This document shows, one piece after another, positions 35,926 through 45,366 of a stretch of DNA of 64,000 nt (its first letter is position 1; every line of letters begins with the position of its first letter). The position numbers and the translations under genes were made by a program. Location: NCBI RefSeq assembly GCF_025847275.1, contig NZ_JAOZEV010000007.1, positions 62,001-126,000 of the forward strand, written 5' to 3'. Below the pieces are notes generated by a model that saw only the letters and a program-made list of their open reading frames with translations, was not told the DNA's origin and searched no databases. The DNA comes from Flavobacterium frigoritolerans. Its GTDB lineage: Bacteria; Bacteroidota; Bacteroidia; Flavobacteriales; Flavobacteriaceae.

Positions 35926-38900
35926 TTATTCTTTTATAGTTTTAATTACAATCTTCTTACCTGACACTTTTTCTTGTAGGTATTGAAATAGTATAAAAAG
36001 TAACGGAATTACAAAAACTCCCAAAACAACGCCACTAAACATTCCGATAGCAGCACTTACACTTATTGATCTGTTTCCTACTGCAGTTCCTCCTGTGGCA
36101 AACATTAATGGTATCATACCTGCAATAAAAGCCAGAGATGTCATAATAATTGGTCTTAATCTCGATCTGGCTCCCTCGATAGCTGCTTCTACAATAGACA
36201 ATCCTGCATGACGTCTTTGAAGAGCAAATTCTACGATAAGAATGGCGTTTTTGGCCAAAAGCCCGACCAGCATAATTAAACCAACCTGAACATAAATATT
36301 GTTATCAAGTCCTACTGCTTTAACGCCCGCAAAAGCTCCTAATATACCTGTTGGGATAGAAAGCAATACAGCTAGAGGCAATAAATAACTTTCGTACTGT
36401 GCTGCCAACAAAAAGAAAACAAATAGAAGACATAAGCCAAATATCGCGATAGTCTGATTACCTCCTTCTTTCTCTTCAAGACTCAACCCTGTCCATTCAT
36501 AACTATAATCAGACGGAAGTTTATCTAAAACTGTTTCTAGATTACTCATAATTTCTCCATTACTAAATCCTGGTAATGCTACCGCAGTAATATTAACCGA
36601 ATTATAAAGATTGTAACGGTTTACCGATTCTGGTCCATAAACCTTATGCAACTTAACAAGAGATTTTACAGGAACCATTTCCATCTTTGCATTCCTTACA
36701 AATATTTCATTAAACGCATCTTGATCAGTTCTAAAAATACCATCGGCTTTGACATTAACTCTAAAAAACTTTCCGAATCTTGTAAAATCCGCCGACTGAT
36801 CTCCTGCAAAATAAGTTTGGATATTATTTAAAAGCTCACGTATATTAACCCCCATTTGGCTGGCTTTCTCTTCGTCTACTTCAAGTTCAAACTGCGGATA
36901 GTCTGCTCTAAATGTCGTATAGGCATATTGAACCCCTGGTTGCTGCATAATTTGCCCGATCACTTTATCGGTCATAGCTTTTAATGTAGCCGGATCACGC
37001 GCTGTTCTATCCTGAAGTACTATCTCTGCACCACTTGTTACTCCAAATCCTTCTACAGGAGGCATTCTTAGCACCATTATTGAACCTTCTTTTATACCCG
37101 ATAATTTGCCGCTAACCATATTAAGAATCTCTTCAATATCTTTAACTGCTCCTCTATCCTTCTTAGGTTTTAATTTTATAAACCCTAATCCGTACGCAGG
37201 ACTGGCACTATTACTAAGAATATTAAAACCTGTAATACTGGTATTATTATCAATTGCTTCTACTGTCGAAAGTTCTTTTTCAATCTTTTCAACTACTGCT
37301 GTAGTACGATCCAATGCTGTTCCTGGAGGCATTGATAAACTGTAAAGCATGAACCCATCATCTTCCATTGGTACAAAACTTTTTGGAGTTGACATCATCA
37401 TCATAATGGCAATAGCACTTATCCCTACAACTAATCCTCCTGCAAGCCATTTTCTACCAATAAGAAAACGAACTCCTTTAATATATTTACCCGTTAAGTT
37501 GTTAAACCCTGTATTGAATCCTACGAAAAAACGCTCTTTAAATCCCGTTTTATGAGCATTCCCTTCATGTTTACCGCTATGGTCATTTTTTAATAAAAGT
37601 GCGCATAATGCTGGTGTAAGCGTAAGTGCATTTACTGCCGAAATAATAATCGCAATAGCAAGTGTATAAGCAAATTGCTTGTAGAAAATCCCTGACGATC
37701 CTGTCATGAAACCAATCGGAATAAATACTGCCGACATTACTAATGTTATCGAAATAACAGCTCCTGTAATCTCTGCCATAGCACTATGGGTAGCTTCTTT
37801 TGCCGAAAGTCCTGAATCCTCTTCCATTTTACTATGCACGGCTTCTACCACCACAATAGCATCATCGACCACAATACCAATGGCTAATACCAAAGCAAAA
37901 AGTGTTAGAATATTGATTGTAAATCCAAAGACTAACAGAAAGAAAAACGTTCCTACAATCGCTACAGGAACTGCAATTGCCGGAATAATAGTCGAGCGAA
38001 TGTCCTGAAGGAATATAAATACTACTATAAAAACCAAAATAAAAGCTTCTAACAATGTCGATTTTACTTGTCCTATTGCCTCATCGAGTCTTTCTTTGGT
38101 ACTCATTACATTAACATATTTAATACCAGGAGGAAAAGATTTAGATAAACGTTCTACTTCTTTATTAATTCCGATTTCGATATCATTTGCATTCGAACCT
38201 GATGTTTGTAATATAGCCATTGTAACGGCATTTTTTCCGCTTGACTTATTGTCACCACTATAAGAAATTGAACCAAATTCTACTCTGGCTACATCTCTAA
38301 GTCTTAAAATGTTATTACCATCTGTTTTAACCACAATATTTTCATACTGCTCTGGCTTATTTTTCTTTCCCTTATATCTAATAACATACTCTAAAGCTGA
38401 CTTTGATTCTTCTCCTAGTTTTCCTGGAGCCGATTCTAAACTTTGATCTGCAATTGCCTGACTTACATCAGACGGTACTAAGCCCGCATTTGCCATTTTT
38501 CGTGGATCAAGCCAAACTCGCATCGAGTAATCTTTTTGTCCAAAAATCTGTACCTGACCTACTCCTGGTACACGTTTTATTTGTGGAACAAGGTTGATAT
38601 TGGCATAATTTTGTAAAAATAACTCATCGTATTTGCTATTATCTTCTGTATAAAGATTGAAAATAACAATCATACTATTTTGCTGCTTAGAGGTCGTAAG
38701 CCCCATTCTGACAACTTCTTGTGGCAATTTTGGAGTAGCTTGCTGTACTCTATTTTGCACATTTACGGCAGCCTGATCAGGATCTACCCCTTGTTTAAAA
38801 ATTACACTGATAGAAAAAGTTCCATCATTACTGGCAGTAGATTTTATATACTGCATATTCTCAACTCCATTTATTTGTTCCTCAAGCGGAGTTACCACTG

Positions 38901-39078
38901 AACGAATAACTGTTTCACTATTTCCACCAGGATAAACACCACTTACCATTACAGTTGGTGGCGCAATATCTGGAAACCTTGTTACAGATAATCTTGTAAG
39001 ACCGATGATACCCAATATCACCAATACAATGGAGATAACCGTAGCCAATACAGGCTTATCTATTATTTTTTTTAACAT
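35926..39078 (-). CDS. RND-family inner-membrane efflux transporter (HAE1/AcrB type)
   Basis: 1050 residues with the twelve-span RND layout and two large periplasmic loops. Visible are the N-terminal LKKIIDKPVLATVISIVLVILGIIGL, the FPDIAPPTVMVSGVYPGG porter region, the proton-relay segment LVLAIGIVVDDAIVVVEAV in span 4 (adjacent aspartates) and LIMLVGLLAKNAILIVEFA in span 10 (essential Lys). Length matches AcrB. It would export hydrophobic drugs or bile-like compounds. It sits between the adaptor and outer-membrane genes in one operon. Confidence 0.95.
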   Translation of the reverse strand: MLKKIIDKPVLATVISIVLVILGIIGLTRLSVTRFPDIAPPTVMVSGVYPGGNSETVIRSVVTPLEEQINGVENMQYIKSTASNDGTFSISVIFKQGVDPDQAAVNVQNRVQQATPKLPQEVVRMGLTTSKQQNSMIVIFNLYTEDNSKYDELFLQNYANINLVPQIKRVPGVGQVQIFGQKDYSMRVWLDPRKMANAGLVPSDVSQAIADQSLESAPGKLGEESKSALEYVIRYKGKKNKPEQYENIVVKTDGNNILRLRDVARVEFGSISYSGDNKSSGKNAVTMAILQTSGSNANDIEIGINKEVERLSKSFPPGIKYVNVMSTKERLDEAIGQVKSTLLEAFILVFIVVFIFLQDIRSTIIPAIAVPVAIVGTFFFLLVFGFTINILTLFALVLAIGIVVDDAIVVVEAVHSKMEEDSGLSAKEATHSAMAEITGAVISITLVMSAVFIPIGFMTGSSGIFYKQFAYTLAIAIIISAVNALTLTPALCALLLKNDHSGKHEGNAHKTGFKERFFVGFNTGFNNLTGKYIKGVRFLIGRKWLAGGLVVGISAIAIMMMMSTPKSFVPMEDDGFMLYSLSMPPGTALDRTTAVVEKIEKELSTVEAIDNNTSITGFNILSNSASPAYGLGFIKLKPKKDRGAVKDIEEILNMVSGKLSGIKEGSIMVLRMPPVEGFGVTSGAEIVLQDRTARDPATLKAMTDKVIGQIMQQPGVQYAYTTFRADYPQFELEVDEEKASQMGVNIRELLNNIQTYFAGDQSADFTRFGKFFRVNVKADGIFRTDQDAFNEIFVRNAKMEMVPVKSLVKLHKVYGPESVNRYNLYNSVNITAVALPGFSNGEIMSNLETVLDKLPSDYSYEWTGLSLEEKEGGNQTIAIFGLCLLFVFFLLAAQYESYLLPLAVLLSIPTGILGAFAGVKAVGLDNNIYVQVGLIMLVGLLAKNAILIVEFALQRRHAGLSIVEAAIEGARSRLRPIIMTSLAFIAGMIPLMFATGGTAVGNRSISVSAAIGMFSGVVLGVFVIPLLFILFQYLQEKVSGKKIVIKTIKE

Positions 39079-39108
39079 AGAAAATGTTATTTATATTAAA
39101 ATCAAAAA

Positions 39109-40242
39109 TTATTTATTGCTCAACGCTTTTGCAACTACCTTTGGAACTACTTCCATACTGTCATAAAGTGCATCGATATTATTTAATGCAATCTTGTCTC
39201 CTGATTTCAAACCAGATTTTACATAATAGTTTGTTCCAGTATTAGCTGCAATTTCAATAGGAACCATTGTAACTTTGTTGCCCTCTTTTAAAACATAAAC
39301 AAAAAATTTATCCTGAATATCTTTTACACTAGCCATTGGAACGGTAATTACCGAAGCCAAACTACTATTCAATACAACTCTTGCAGAACCTCCTGAACGT
39401 AACTGTTTTTTTGGATTTGGAAAAACTGCTTTTAATGCAATAGTCCCTGTAGTACGATCAATATTACCACTGGCAACTTCTAGTTTTCCCTGATGTTCGT
39501 ATAAACTATCATCTGCCAAAATCAAGCTTACTGATTGATTTAATTGTGAATCTTTTGAAAAAGACAAATAATCAGATTCACTCAATGAGAAATACACAAA
39601 TACTGTATTAATCTCAGAAAGAACAGTTAACGGAACAGCATCTGTTGGCGTAACCAAATTACCTACACGGTTAGGAATACGGCTGATATAACCACTTACC
39701 GGCGCTTTAATCAAAGAAAAATCAGCATTAAGTTGCGAAGATCCTAAAGCTGCTTTTGCTTGCGCTACTTGTGCTACAGCTGCTTCATAATTAGCCTGTG
39801 CCGTTTTTAATTGCATATCCGAATATACTTTTGCATCAACAAGAGGCTTAATCTTTTCAATTTCTAATTTGGCGTTTGCTAGATTTGCTAATGCACTCTT
39901 ATATACTGCACGAGTATTATTAACCTGTTCTACAAAAACATCCGATTTAATTTTAAAAAGCGATTGTCCCTTAGTTACGTAATCTCCTTCTTTTACATAA
40001 ATTGCTTCAAGATATCCTGACACCTGAGGTTTTAAATCAACATTAACTGAACCTTCGATAATTCCTGGGTATTTTTTTTCTACTTGACCTGCCATAGATT
40101 TAGCTTGAAAAAAATCTACTTCTGGTTTTGGAGCTCCTAAAGCTTCTGCTCCAGCTTTTCCACATGAAGAAAAGCTAATGATAATCAATAAAACTACCAT
40201 CTTACTGAGTGTTTTATTATTTTGGAAAAATTGTTTTGTCAT
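39109..40242 (-). CDS. RND periplasmic adaptor lipoprotein (AcrA type)
   Basis: 377 residues; the start MTKQFFQNNKTLSKMVVLLIIISFSSCGK gives a lipoprotein signal. Order is membrane-fusion type: lipoyl half GSVNVDLKPQVSGYLEAIYVKEGDYVTKGQSLFKI, alpha-helical hairpin (about residues 100-165), lipoyl return SLIKAPVSGYISRIPNRVGNLVTP, then beta-barrel and membrane-proximal parts. It is the first gene of the efflux operon, 30 nt from the RND gene. Confidence 0.93.
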   Translation of the reverse strand: MTKQFFQNNKTLSKMVVLLIIISFSSCGKAGAEALGAPKPEVDFFQAKSMAGQVEKKYPGIIEGSVNVDLKPQVSGYLEAIYVKEGDYVTKGQSLFKIKSDVFVEQVNNTRAVYKSALANLANAKLEIEKIKPLVDAKVYSDMQLKTAQANYEAAVAQVAQAKAALGSSQLNADFSLIKAPVSGYISRIPNRVGNLVTPTDAVPLTVLSEINTVFVYFSLSESDYLSFSKDSQLNQSVSLILADDSLYEHQGKLEVASGNIDRTTGTIALKAVFPNPKKQLRSGGSARVVLNSSLASVITVPMASVKDIQDKFFVYVLKEGNKVTMVPIEIAANTGTNYYVKSGLKSGDKIALNNIDALYDSMEVVPKVVAKALSNK

Positions 40243-40646
40243 TTTATTTCATTTTAATGAATACATCGAATTTGATGCAAAATAACAATCTAAAGCCCTC
40301 ATTAATTGTTGGAAGATTACCCAACCGTAATTTTTCAATACTGAAACGAATACGTAAGTTACCAAAGGGAAAAAATCAAGCCAACGATTTCTACCTTATG
40401 ATACAGATTGCGATAATATATTGCGCTCCAACGGTTGAAACCATTAGCAATGCTTATACTATTTGTATTTGCAATCTGTTCTCGAGCTATTAATTCGATT
40501 TACAATGAAGAATAAAAATCGAACTTATTTTTCAGGTTTGTGTACGTAGATTGGCTTCACAACCATTAAATAAATGAGAAGTAATTCCTGTAACAAAAAG
40601 ATTTGTTCTTATTAAAATAACAAGCTAAGCTTAATTTTTAAATGTA
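40243..40646. other. Upstream region of the RND efflux operon, no gene seen
   Basis: A gap of 404 bp between the adaptor start and the LytTR regulator stop. It should hold the efflux operon promoter. A plus-strand frame at 40209-40493 overlaps the adaptor start and has no family resemblance, so it is not called. No hairpin or operator stood out. Confidence 0.5.
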
Positions 40647-41402
40647 CTAGCGATCCATCCATTGTTTAAAAAATGGTGCTTTTTCCCGGCTTATAATTAC
40701 CTCGCGTTCAGAATCTCCGTAAAGTAGTATTTTAAGCTTGGCATTGAAGTAATTGGAAATAGATTTTATACTTTCAACTCGTATAAAAAATTGCCTGTTG
40801 GCTCTAAAAAAAATATCCGGATCAAGTTCTTCTTCAAGCTCTTCCATTGTTTGAGGAATTGCTATTATAGTACCATTTTTAAGAAAAAGATGTGACGTTT
40901 TAAATTCCGAATATATAAAATCAATATCGGTAACATCTACACTTTTATATCCATCACGATAAGTAACTAAAAAGCGTAATCTAAAAGAAGGTTTATGAAT
41001 GAATTTTTTTAAGAATCCAGCAATATCCTCGTTGTCATTTTTAGCACTTGCTAAAAACTTAAATTTAGTTAAAGCATCTTGAAGCTCCGATTTTTCAATC
41101 GGTTTCATTAAATAATCAATACTATTAACTTTAAAAGCCCTCACTGCATATTCATCATAAGCAGTAGTAAATATTATAGGACAAGTAATTTTCACCTCTT
41201 CAAAAATTGAGAAACTTATACCATCAGCCAGACGAATATCCATCGTAATTAAATCGGGCATAGCATTGGCATTTAACCATGTTATTGTACCTTGAACTGT
41301 ATCTATAATATCTAGAATTTTACAGTCACGTTCCAATTCTTCCAACAGTCTTTTAAGACGATTGGCGTTGATAATTTCATCTTCTACAATTAAAATTTTC
41401 AT
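40647..41402 (-). CDS. LytTR-family response regulator
   Basis: A 251-residue two-domain regulator. The receiver (1-120) starts MKILIVEDEIINANRLKRLL with paired acidic residues, has the phosphoacceptor in LITMDIRLADG, the conserved TTAYDEYAVRAF, and Lys in DYLMKPI. The C-terminal LytTR DNA-binding domain (about 150-251) contains FRANRQFFIRVESIKSISNYFNAKLKI. It is encoded 1 nt from the sensor kinase, so they form a LytS/LytR-type pair. Location next to the efflux operon suggests, but does not show, control of it. Confidence 0.92.
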   Translation of the reverse strand: MKILIVEDEIINANRLKRLLEELERDCKILDIIDTVQGTITWLNANAMPDLITMDIRLADGISFSIFEEVKITCPIIFTTAYDEYAVRAFKVNSIDYLMKPIEKSELQDALTKFKFLASAKNDNEDIAGFLKKFIHKPSFRLRFLVTYRDGYKSVDVTDIDFIYSEFKTSHLFLKNGTIIAIPQTMEELEEELDPDIFFRANRQFFIRVESIKSISNYFNAKLKILLYGDSEREVIISREKAPFFKQWMDR

Positions 41403-41403
41403 A

Positions 41404-42501
41404 TTATTTTATTAAAGGCAAACGAACACAATAGAAACCATTAGACTCAGAAAAAATAGGCATTCGATCAAATAATATTTTATATCTAAACTCAATATTT
41501 TTATTCCCAACACCTGTAGAATCAAAGCTTTTACCTGATGTAGGCTGCAAATTATTCCTCACAACAATATCTCCAACATCTGAATAAATAGAAATTACAA
41601 GCGGATTAGATACCGTAGCAACGTTGTGTTTAACAGCATTTTCAACTAGTAATTGCAGTGTTAAAGGAGGTAAATGACGATCCAGACAAGTCATATTAAC
41701 TTGCAGTTTCAATTCAACCTTCTCACCAAGTCGTTTTTTTAAAAGATAAAAATAAGCATTTAAAAATTCTATTTCTTCTCTTACTGTAATTGTATCTTTA
41801 TTTAGATTAGAGATCATATAACGGTACACCTTTGTAATATTCTCTAAAAATGATGCCGCCGACAGTGGGTCTTCATGAATTAATTCGGTAAGGGTACTAA
41901 AATTATTAAAAGTAAAATGTGGATCAAGCTGTAATTTTAAAGATTCTAATTCAGATCGGGTTACAGCTTCCTGAAGTTGAGAAGCTTTAATTTTTAGCTC
42001 TGCAGCTTCCTCAGAAGTTACGCGCCATCGATTAAGCAAAAATATACTGGTATGAATAAAGCTAATGAAAAGTGATAATATAGCTGCCATCAAATTTGAT
42101 TGCCATATAATAAGAAGTTCACTTTCTTTTAGTGATGTCCCAGGATAAAAAAAATACCAAAAATAGGAGAATAGGTAATTCAATAGAATATTGCCTATAA
42201 TGAGAAACAAAAATTGCACAAAAGCTCTAAAAATAGGTTTTTGCTCCCAACTAATCCAGTGATTTAGTGTGCGTCCTACAAAAAGACTTAATTCTGTCAG
42301 GACAGCACAATACACTAAAATTAAGAATACATCAATAGTCCAATCTAAATCAAATAAAGTATCATCATCAAAATTCCGGTAAGGATTTAAAAAAAAATAA
42401 GACGACAAATACACTAAAAAAACAACTGGTATCACGATAATTCTATAATATTTATAGAAAAAATTCTTACCATTGGTTTTATTTTGTGTCTTTGAATTCA
42501 T
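41404..42501 (-). CDS. LytS-type sensor histidine kinase
   Basis: A 365-residue membrane kinase. Four hydrophobic segments fill residues 20-165. The His_kinase (LytS) domain follows, with the phospho-acceptor in LKLQLDPHFTFNNFSTLTELIHEDP; where most family members have LNPHFLFN, this one has LDPHFTFN. The ATPase region shows LTLQLLVENAVKHN (N box) and DIVVRNNLQPTSGKSFDSTGVGNKNIEFRYKILF (G box). No sensory extracellular domain is present. It pairs with the LytTR regulator at 40647. Confidence 0.92.
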   Translation of the reverse strand: MNSKTQNKTNGKNFFYKYYRIIVIPVVFLVYLSSYFFLNPYRNFDDDTLFDLDWTIDVFLILVYCAVLTELSLFVGRTLNHWISWEQKPIFRAFVQFLFLIIGNILLNYLFSYFWYFFYPGTSLKESELLIIWQSNLMAAILSLFISFIHTSIFLLNRWRVTSEEAAELKIKASQLQEAVTRSELESLKLQLDPHFTFNNFSTLTELIHEDPLSAASFLENITKVYRYMISNLNKDTITVREEIEFLNAYFYLLKKRLGEKVELKLQVNMTCLDRHLPPLTLQLLVENAVKHNVATVSNPLVISIYSDVGDIVVRNNLQPTSGKSFDSTGVGNKNIEFRYKILFDRMPIFSESNGFYCVRLPLIK

Positions 42502-42589
42502 AAGCTAATATAAGAACAGTTGTTGAATTAAGAAAATTATTACAGTAATTAATTACTCCTACTTAATGCATAAAAGTATATTCTGATTT

Positions 42590-43609
42590 TTAATCATTTT
42601 TGGAAGATTTTGCGGGTAAACGTTTTCGCATAACTCCCCATTTTATACAAGTAGCTCCCCAAGAAAAACCAGCCCCGAAAGTGGTAATTAGTATGTTCTG
42701 CCCTTGTTTAAAATCGGCTGCAAAATCCCAAAGGCACAACGGAATTGTTGCTGATGTTGTATTACCATATCTCTCAATATTAACTTTAACCTTTTCTATC
42801 CCAATATTTAAACTTTCACTTACCGCGTTGATAATTCTTAAATTAGCCTGATGTGGCACAACCCAATCAATGTCTTTGACACTTAAATCATTACTTGCAA
42901 GAACATCTTGTGAAACACTGCTCATAGATTCAACTGCTTTTTTAAATACAAATGCTCCTTCTTGCTTAATATAATGATCTCGGTTTACAATAGTTCCCAT
43001 AGTAGCAGGAAACTTAGATCCACCCGCAGGTACTAATAATGCTGATGTACCACTACCATCAGTACGCAAAATACTTTTCATCATTCCGTATCCTAATTCT
43101 GTTTTTTCTAGAAGTACAGCGCCTGCTCCATCTCCAAAAAGGATACAGGTATTACGATCTTCATAATCTACAATTGAGCTCATTTTATCAGCTCCAACCA
43201 CAATAATCTTTTTATATCGACCACTTTCAATCATAGTCGTAGCCATTTCGAGTGCATATAGAAAACCGCTACAAGCAGCATTAAGATCAAGTCCAAATGC
43301 ATTCGTCAATCCGCTTATTTCACATACTTTACTTGAAGTGGGAGTCAAAAGATGGTCAGGAGTTGTTGTTGCCAATAATACACAGTCTATTTCTTTTCGA
43401 TCAACATCATAGTTTTCTAATAAATTTTCAATTGCAGCACAAGCAAGGTTTGAGGTTGCTTGATCTTTGCTAGTTGCCAATCTACGTTCTTTTATTCCGG
43501 TTCTTTTTTCAATCCATTCTACAGTTGTATCAACTGTTTCTGATATCGTCTCATTACTAAGTATAGAAGTTGGTACAAAGCCACCTATAGCTGTAATTGT
43601 TGCATTCAT
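42590..43609 (-). CDS. fabH: 3-oxoacyl-ACP synthase III
   Basis: 339 residues of the thiolase fold. The catalytic Cys is in FGLDLNAACSGFLYAL (near residue 112), His in VVPHQANLRII and Asn in RYGNTTSATIPLCL, the FabH triad. FabH condenses acetyl-CoA or branched starters with malonyl-ACP to begin fatty-acid synthesis. It stands apart from other fab genes, so it may be a second copy with special starter use; that is not decidable from the window. Confidence 0.92.
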   Translation of the reverse strand: MNATITAIGGFVPTSILSNETISETVDTTVEWIEKRTGIKERRLATSKDQATSNLACAAIENLLENYDVDRKEIDCVLLATTTPDHLLTPTSSKVCEISGLTNAFGLDLNAACSGFLYALEMATTMIESGRYKKIIVVGADKMSSIVDYEDRNTCILFGDGAGAVLLEKTELGYGMMKSILRTDGSGTSALLVPAGGSKFPATMGTIVNRDHYIKQEGAFVFKKAVESMSSVSQDVLASNDLSVKDIDWVVPHQANLRIINAVSESLNIGIEKVKVNIERYGNTTSATIPLCLWDFAADFKQGQNILITTFGAGFSWGATCIKWGVMRKRLPAKSSKND

Positions 43610-43699
43610 TTTTAATTGATTATGTTGTTTTATTTCTTCCTTGTTTTATATAAAAAATCAGCTAACGAAACTTTGTCATTATATAAAATAAAAATAGCA

Positions 43700-44533
43700 T
43701 CAGAAGTTTGGAAAAGATAATAGCGGTATATCTAAACCTGCGGCCATAATTCTGATTTTACTTTTATGTACCAAAGAATCCCAAAAACCATACCTTTGTG
43801 GTACCATTACTAAAACATCTGCATTATAATTCTTGATTTCTTTCTTAATCTCATCAATTACAGCATTAGACTTAACAGTTTTATAAATGTATTTAACTTC
43901 TTTAAACGCTTCTTCAAGTGACGAATTTAATAATTGCGCCCCCTGCTCTTGCTTAAGATTATCTATTTTTTTATCTACACTAAAAAACTCTAGCTCGGCA
44001 CCAAGGTTACCTACAATATCTTTTAACCAACTAAATCTTTTTATCGAAGAGAAACTTAAAGTATCACAAGCGTAGAGTATTTTTTGTATCTTCTGAAAAC
44101 GAGCATTTATAGGAACTGCTAGTACAGGTATATTTAAATTTTTTATTACTGATGTTGTCGAATTACCTAGTAATTCCTGCTCAAAAGACCGCTCTGCCAT
44201 CCCCATAACTACTAGCTCAGCATTAGTATCTTCAATTATCGATAAAAGCTGATCTTCTAAAAAAGAATATTTACAAAAGCAACTTACTTCAATGTTATAA
44301 CGATCCGAAATTTCTTTTCCAAAAGTCTCTAATTTCTCGGTAGCTTTCTCAATTTGCTTTTGCATAGCTTCGGCTGTAATATGAGCATTAGAGCTATGTA
44401 AACCCAAAGAAAAAGAATTAAACAAAATAAGCTTGGCACTTGTAGCTTTTGCAAGTCCCGCTGCATAAGCAACAGCATTATTTGCTATGTCAGAAAAATT
44501 TGTAGCGGCAATAATAGTAAGGGGTGAGATCAT
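43700..44533 (-). CDS. Tandem universal stress protein
   Basis: 277 residues made of two Usp domains. The first (about 1-145) starts MISPLTIIAATNFSDIANNAVAYAAGLAKA and ends with the nucleotide-binding VVMGMAERSFEQELLGNSTTSVIKNLNIPVLAVP. The second (about 150-277) ends DVLVMVPQRYGFWDSLVHKSKIRIMAAGLDIPLLSF, in which the GxxG(S/T) loop is degenerate. A two-domain USP is common in Bacteroidota. The frame and start are clear. Confidence 0.88.
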   Translation of the reverse strand: MISPLTIIAATNFSDIANNAVAYAAGLAKATSAKLILFNSFSLGLHSSNAHITAEAMQKQIEKATEKLETFGKEISDRYNIEVSCFCKYSFLEDQLLSIIEDTNAELVVMGMAERSFEQELLGNSTTSVIKNLNIPVLAVPINARFQKIQKILYACDTLSFSSIKRFSWLKDIVGNLGAELEFFSVDKKIDNLKQEQGAQLLNSSLEEAFKEVKYIYKTVKSNAVIDEIKKEIKNYNADVLVMVPQRYGFWDSLVHKSKIRIMAAGLDIPLLSFPNF

Positions 44534-44748
44534 AAATATATCATTTAAACAATTATAAGAGTAAAGTTCCTTAATTAACCGTTTAGATCCTTTCTAAAAT
44601 GACTGAATAATCATTTTTTTAACCTCAACCGTATTTTTTCATTTCCGAAAATGAATTATTCCGATAAATGATACCAAATACTAATGCAGAAATGCAGATA
44701 ATACGATGTTATTTTAGCTTTTTAGTTTAAAAACAACAAGGCATAAAA

Positions 44749-44776
44749 AAAGCCGAACTATTTCTAGTTCGGCTTT
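44749..44776 (-). terminator. Terminator without an obvious gene upstream
   Basis: AAAGCCGAACTA / TAGTTCGGCTTT close on TTTC; the A-run to the left is a T-run on the minus strand. The only thing read into it on that strand is a short open end (stop at 44797-44799, translating to ALVISIVIFEEVK) with no start nearby, probably the end of a lost gene. The flanks 44534-44740 and 44800-45077 show no gene. Confidence 0.7.
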
Positions 44777-45077
44777 AATCTATAATCTAAAAGAGATTAT
44801 TTGACTTCTTCGAAAATAACAATACTGATTACCAATGCATTACATAAACATGGGACAAATATGGTACAAATCGACTATTTTATTTCACAAAATAACATAT
44901 TTCTTTTCTGAAAGCCAATCATTTAAATTTTATTTGACAGGCTTAGTTTTCTGAATAAACTAAGTTCTTTTAGTTAGAAAGAAACTATCCCTAATCCTTA
45001 AATGGGAAGCTCTAACTCCTATTTTTTTATCTCTTGTAAAATTTAATTTTATATTATGAGCAAGAAAAAATTCCTTA

Positions 45078-45320
45078 CTAAAAAACCACTTTATCATACA
45101 ACACAATATTTTCTTTAATCAGATGTTTTTTCAATTCTTTTCAAGTATGATCTCTTAAGCTAGATGCGGGTATAAGTTTTGTTGCATTCTCCATTTTAAT
45201 TTCTAATGAAATTGCTGTCTTTGGAGGTTGTAATATGGATATACTTTTAATTGAATTAAAGTCTATTTTGGTTACCTTCCAAAACCAAAAAGGATTTTTA
45301 GAGATAATTTTACTTTCTGT
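45078..45320 (-). pseudogene. Remnant of a PH-like domain protein beside the array
   Basis: On the minus strand, the residues LTESKIISKNPFWFWKVTKIDFNSIKSISI, then AISLEIKMENATKLIPASSLRDHT, resemble the end of a bacterial PH-like (YcxB/DUF-type) protein. A TGA at 45141-45143 falls where the family would have a Trp, and the same frame continues KELKKHLIKENIVLYDKVVF to a TAG at 45078-45080. The 5' end is lost where the CRISPR array begins. It is read as a truncated gene with a TGG-to-TGA change. The family guess is tentative. Confidence 0.5.
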
Positions 45321-45366
45321 CAAAATAAAATAGTTCAAAATTGTATTTTTACTTATAATTCCCAAC
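45321..45366 (+). repeat. Half-decayed outermost CRISPR repeat
   Basis: Positions 14-46 are identical to the consensus, while eleven of the first 13 positions differ. The conserved part includes the TATAAT-like box; the lost part is the half that pairs with tracrRNA. Confidence 0.9.

Noticed and set aside
40209..40493. 94-residue plus-strand frame upstream of the efflux operon
   Set aside because: It overlaps the adaptor start on the other strand, has no recognisable domain, and looks like a chance frame.
44797..44880. Short minus-strand coding-like end before the terminator at 44749
   Set aside because: No start codon and no family match; kept only as a note within the terminator entry.
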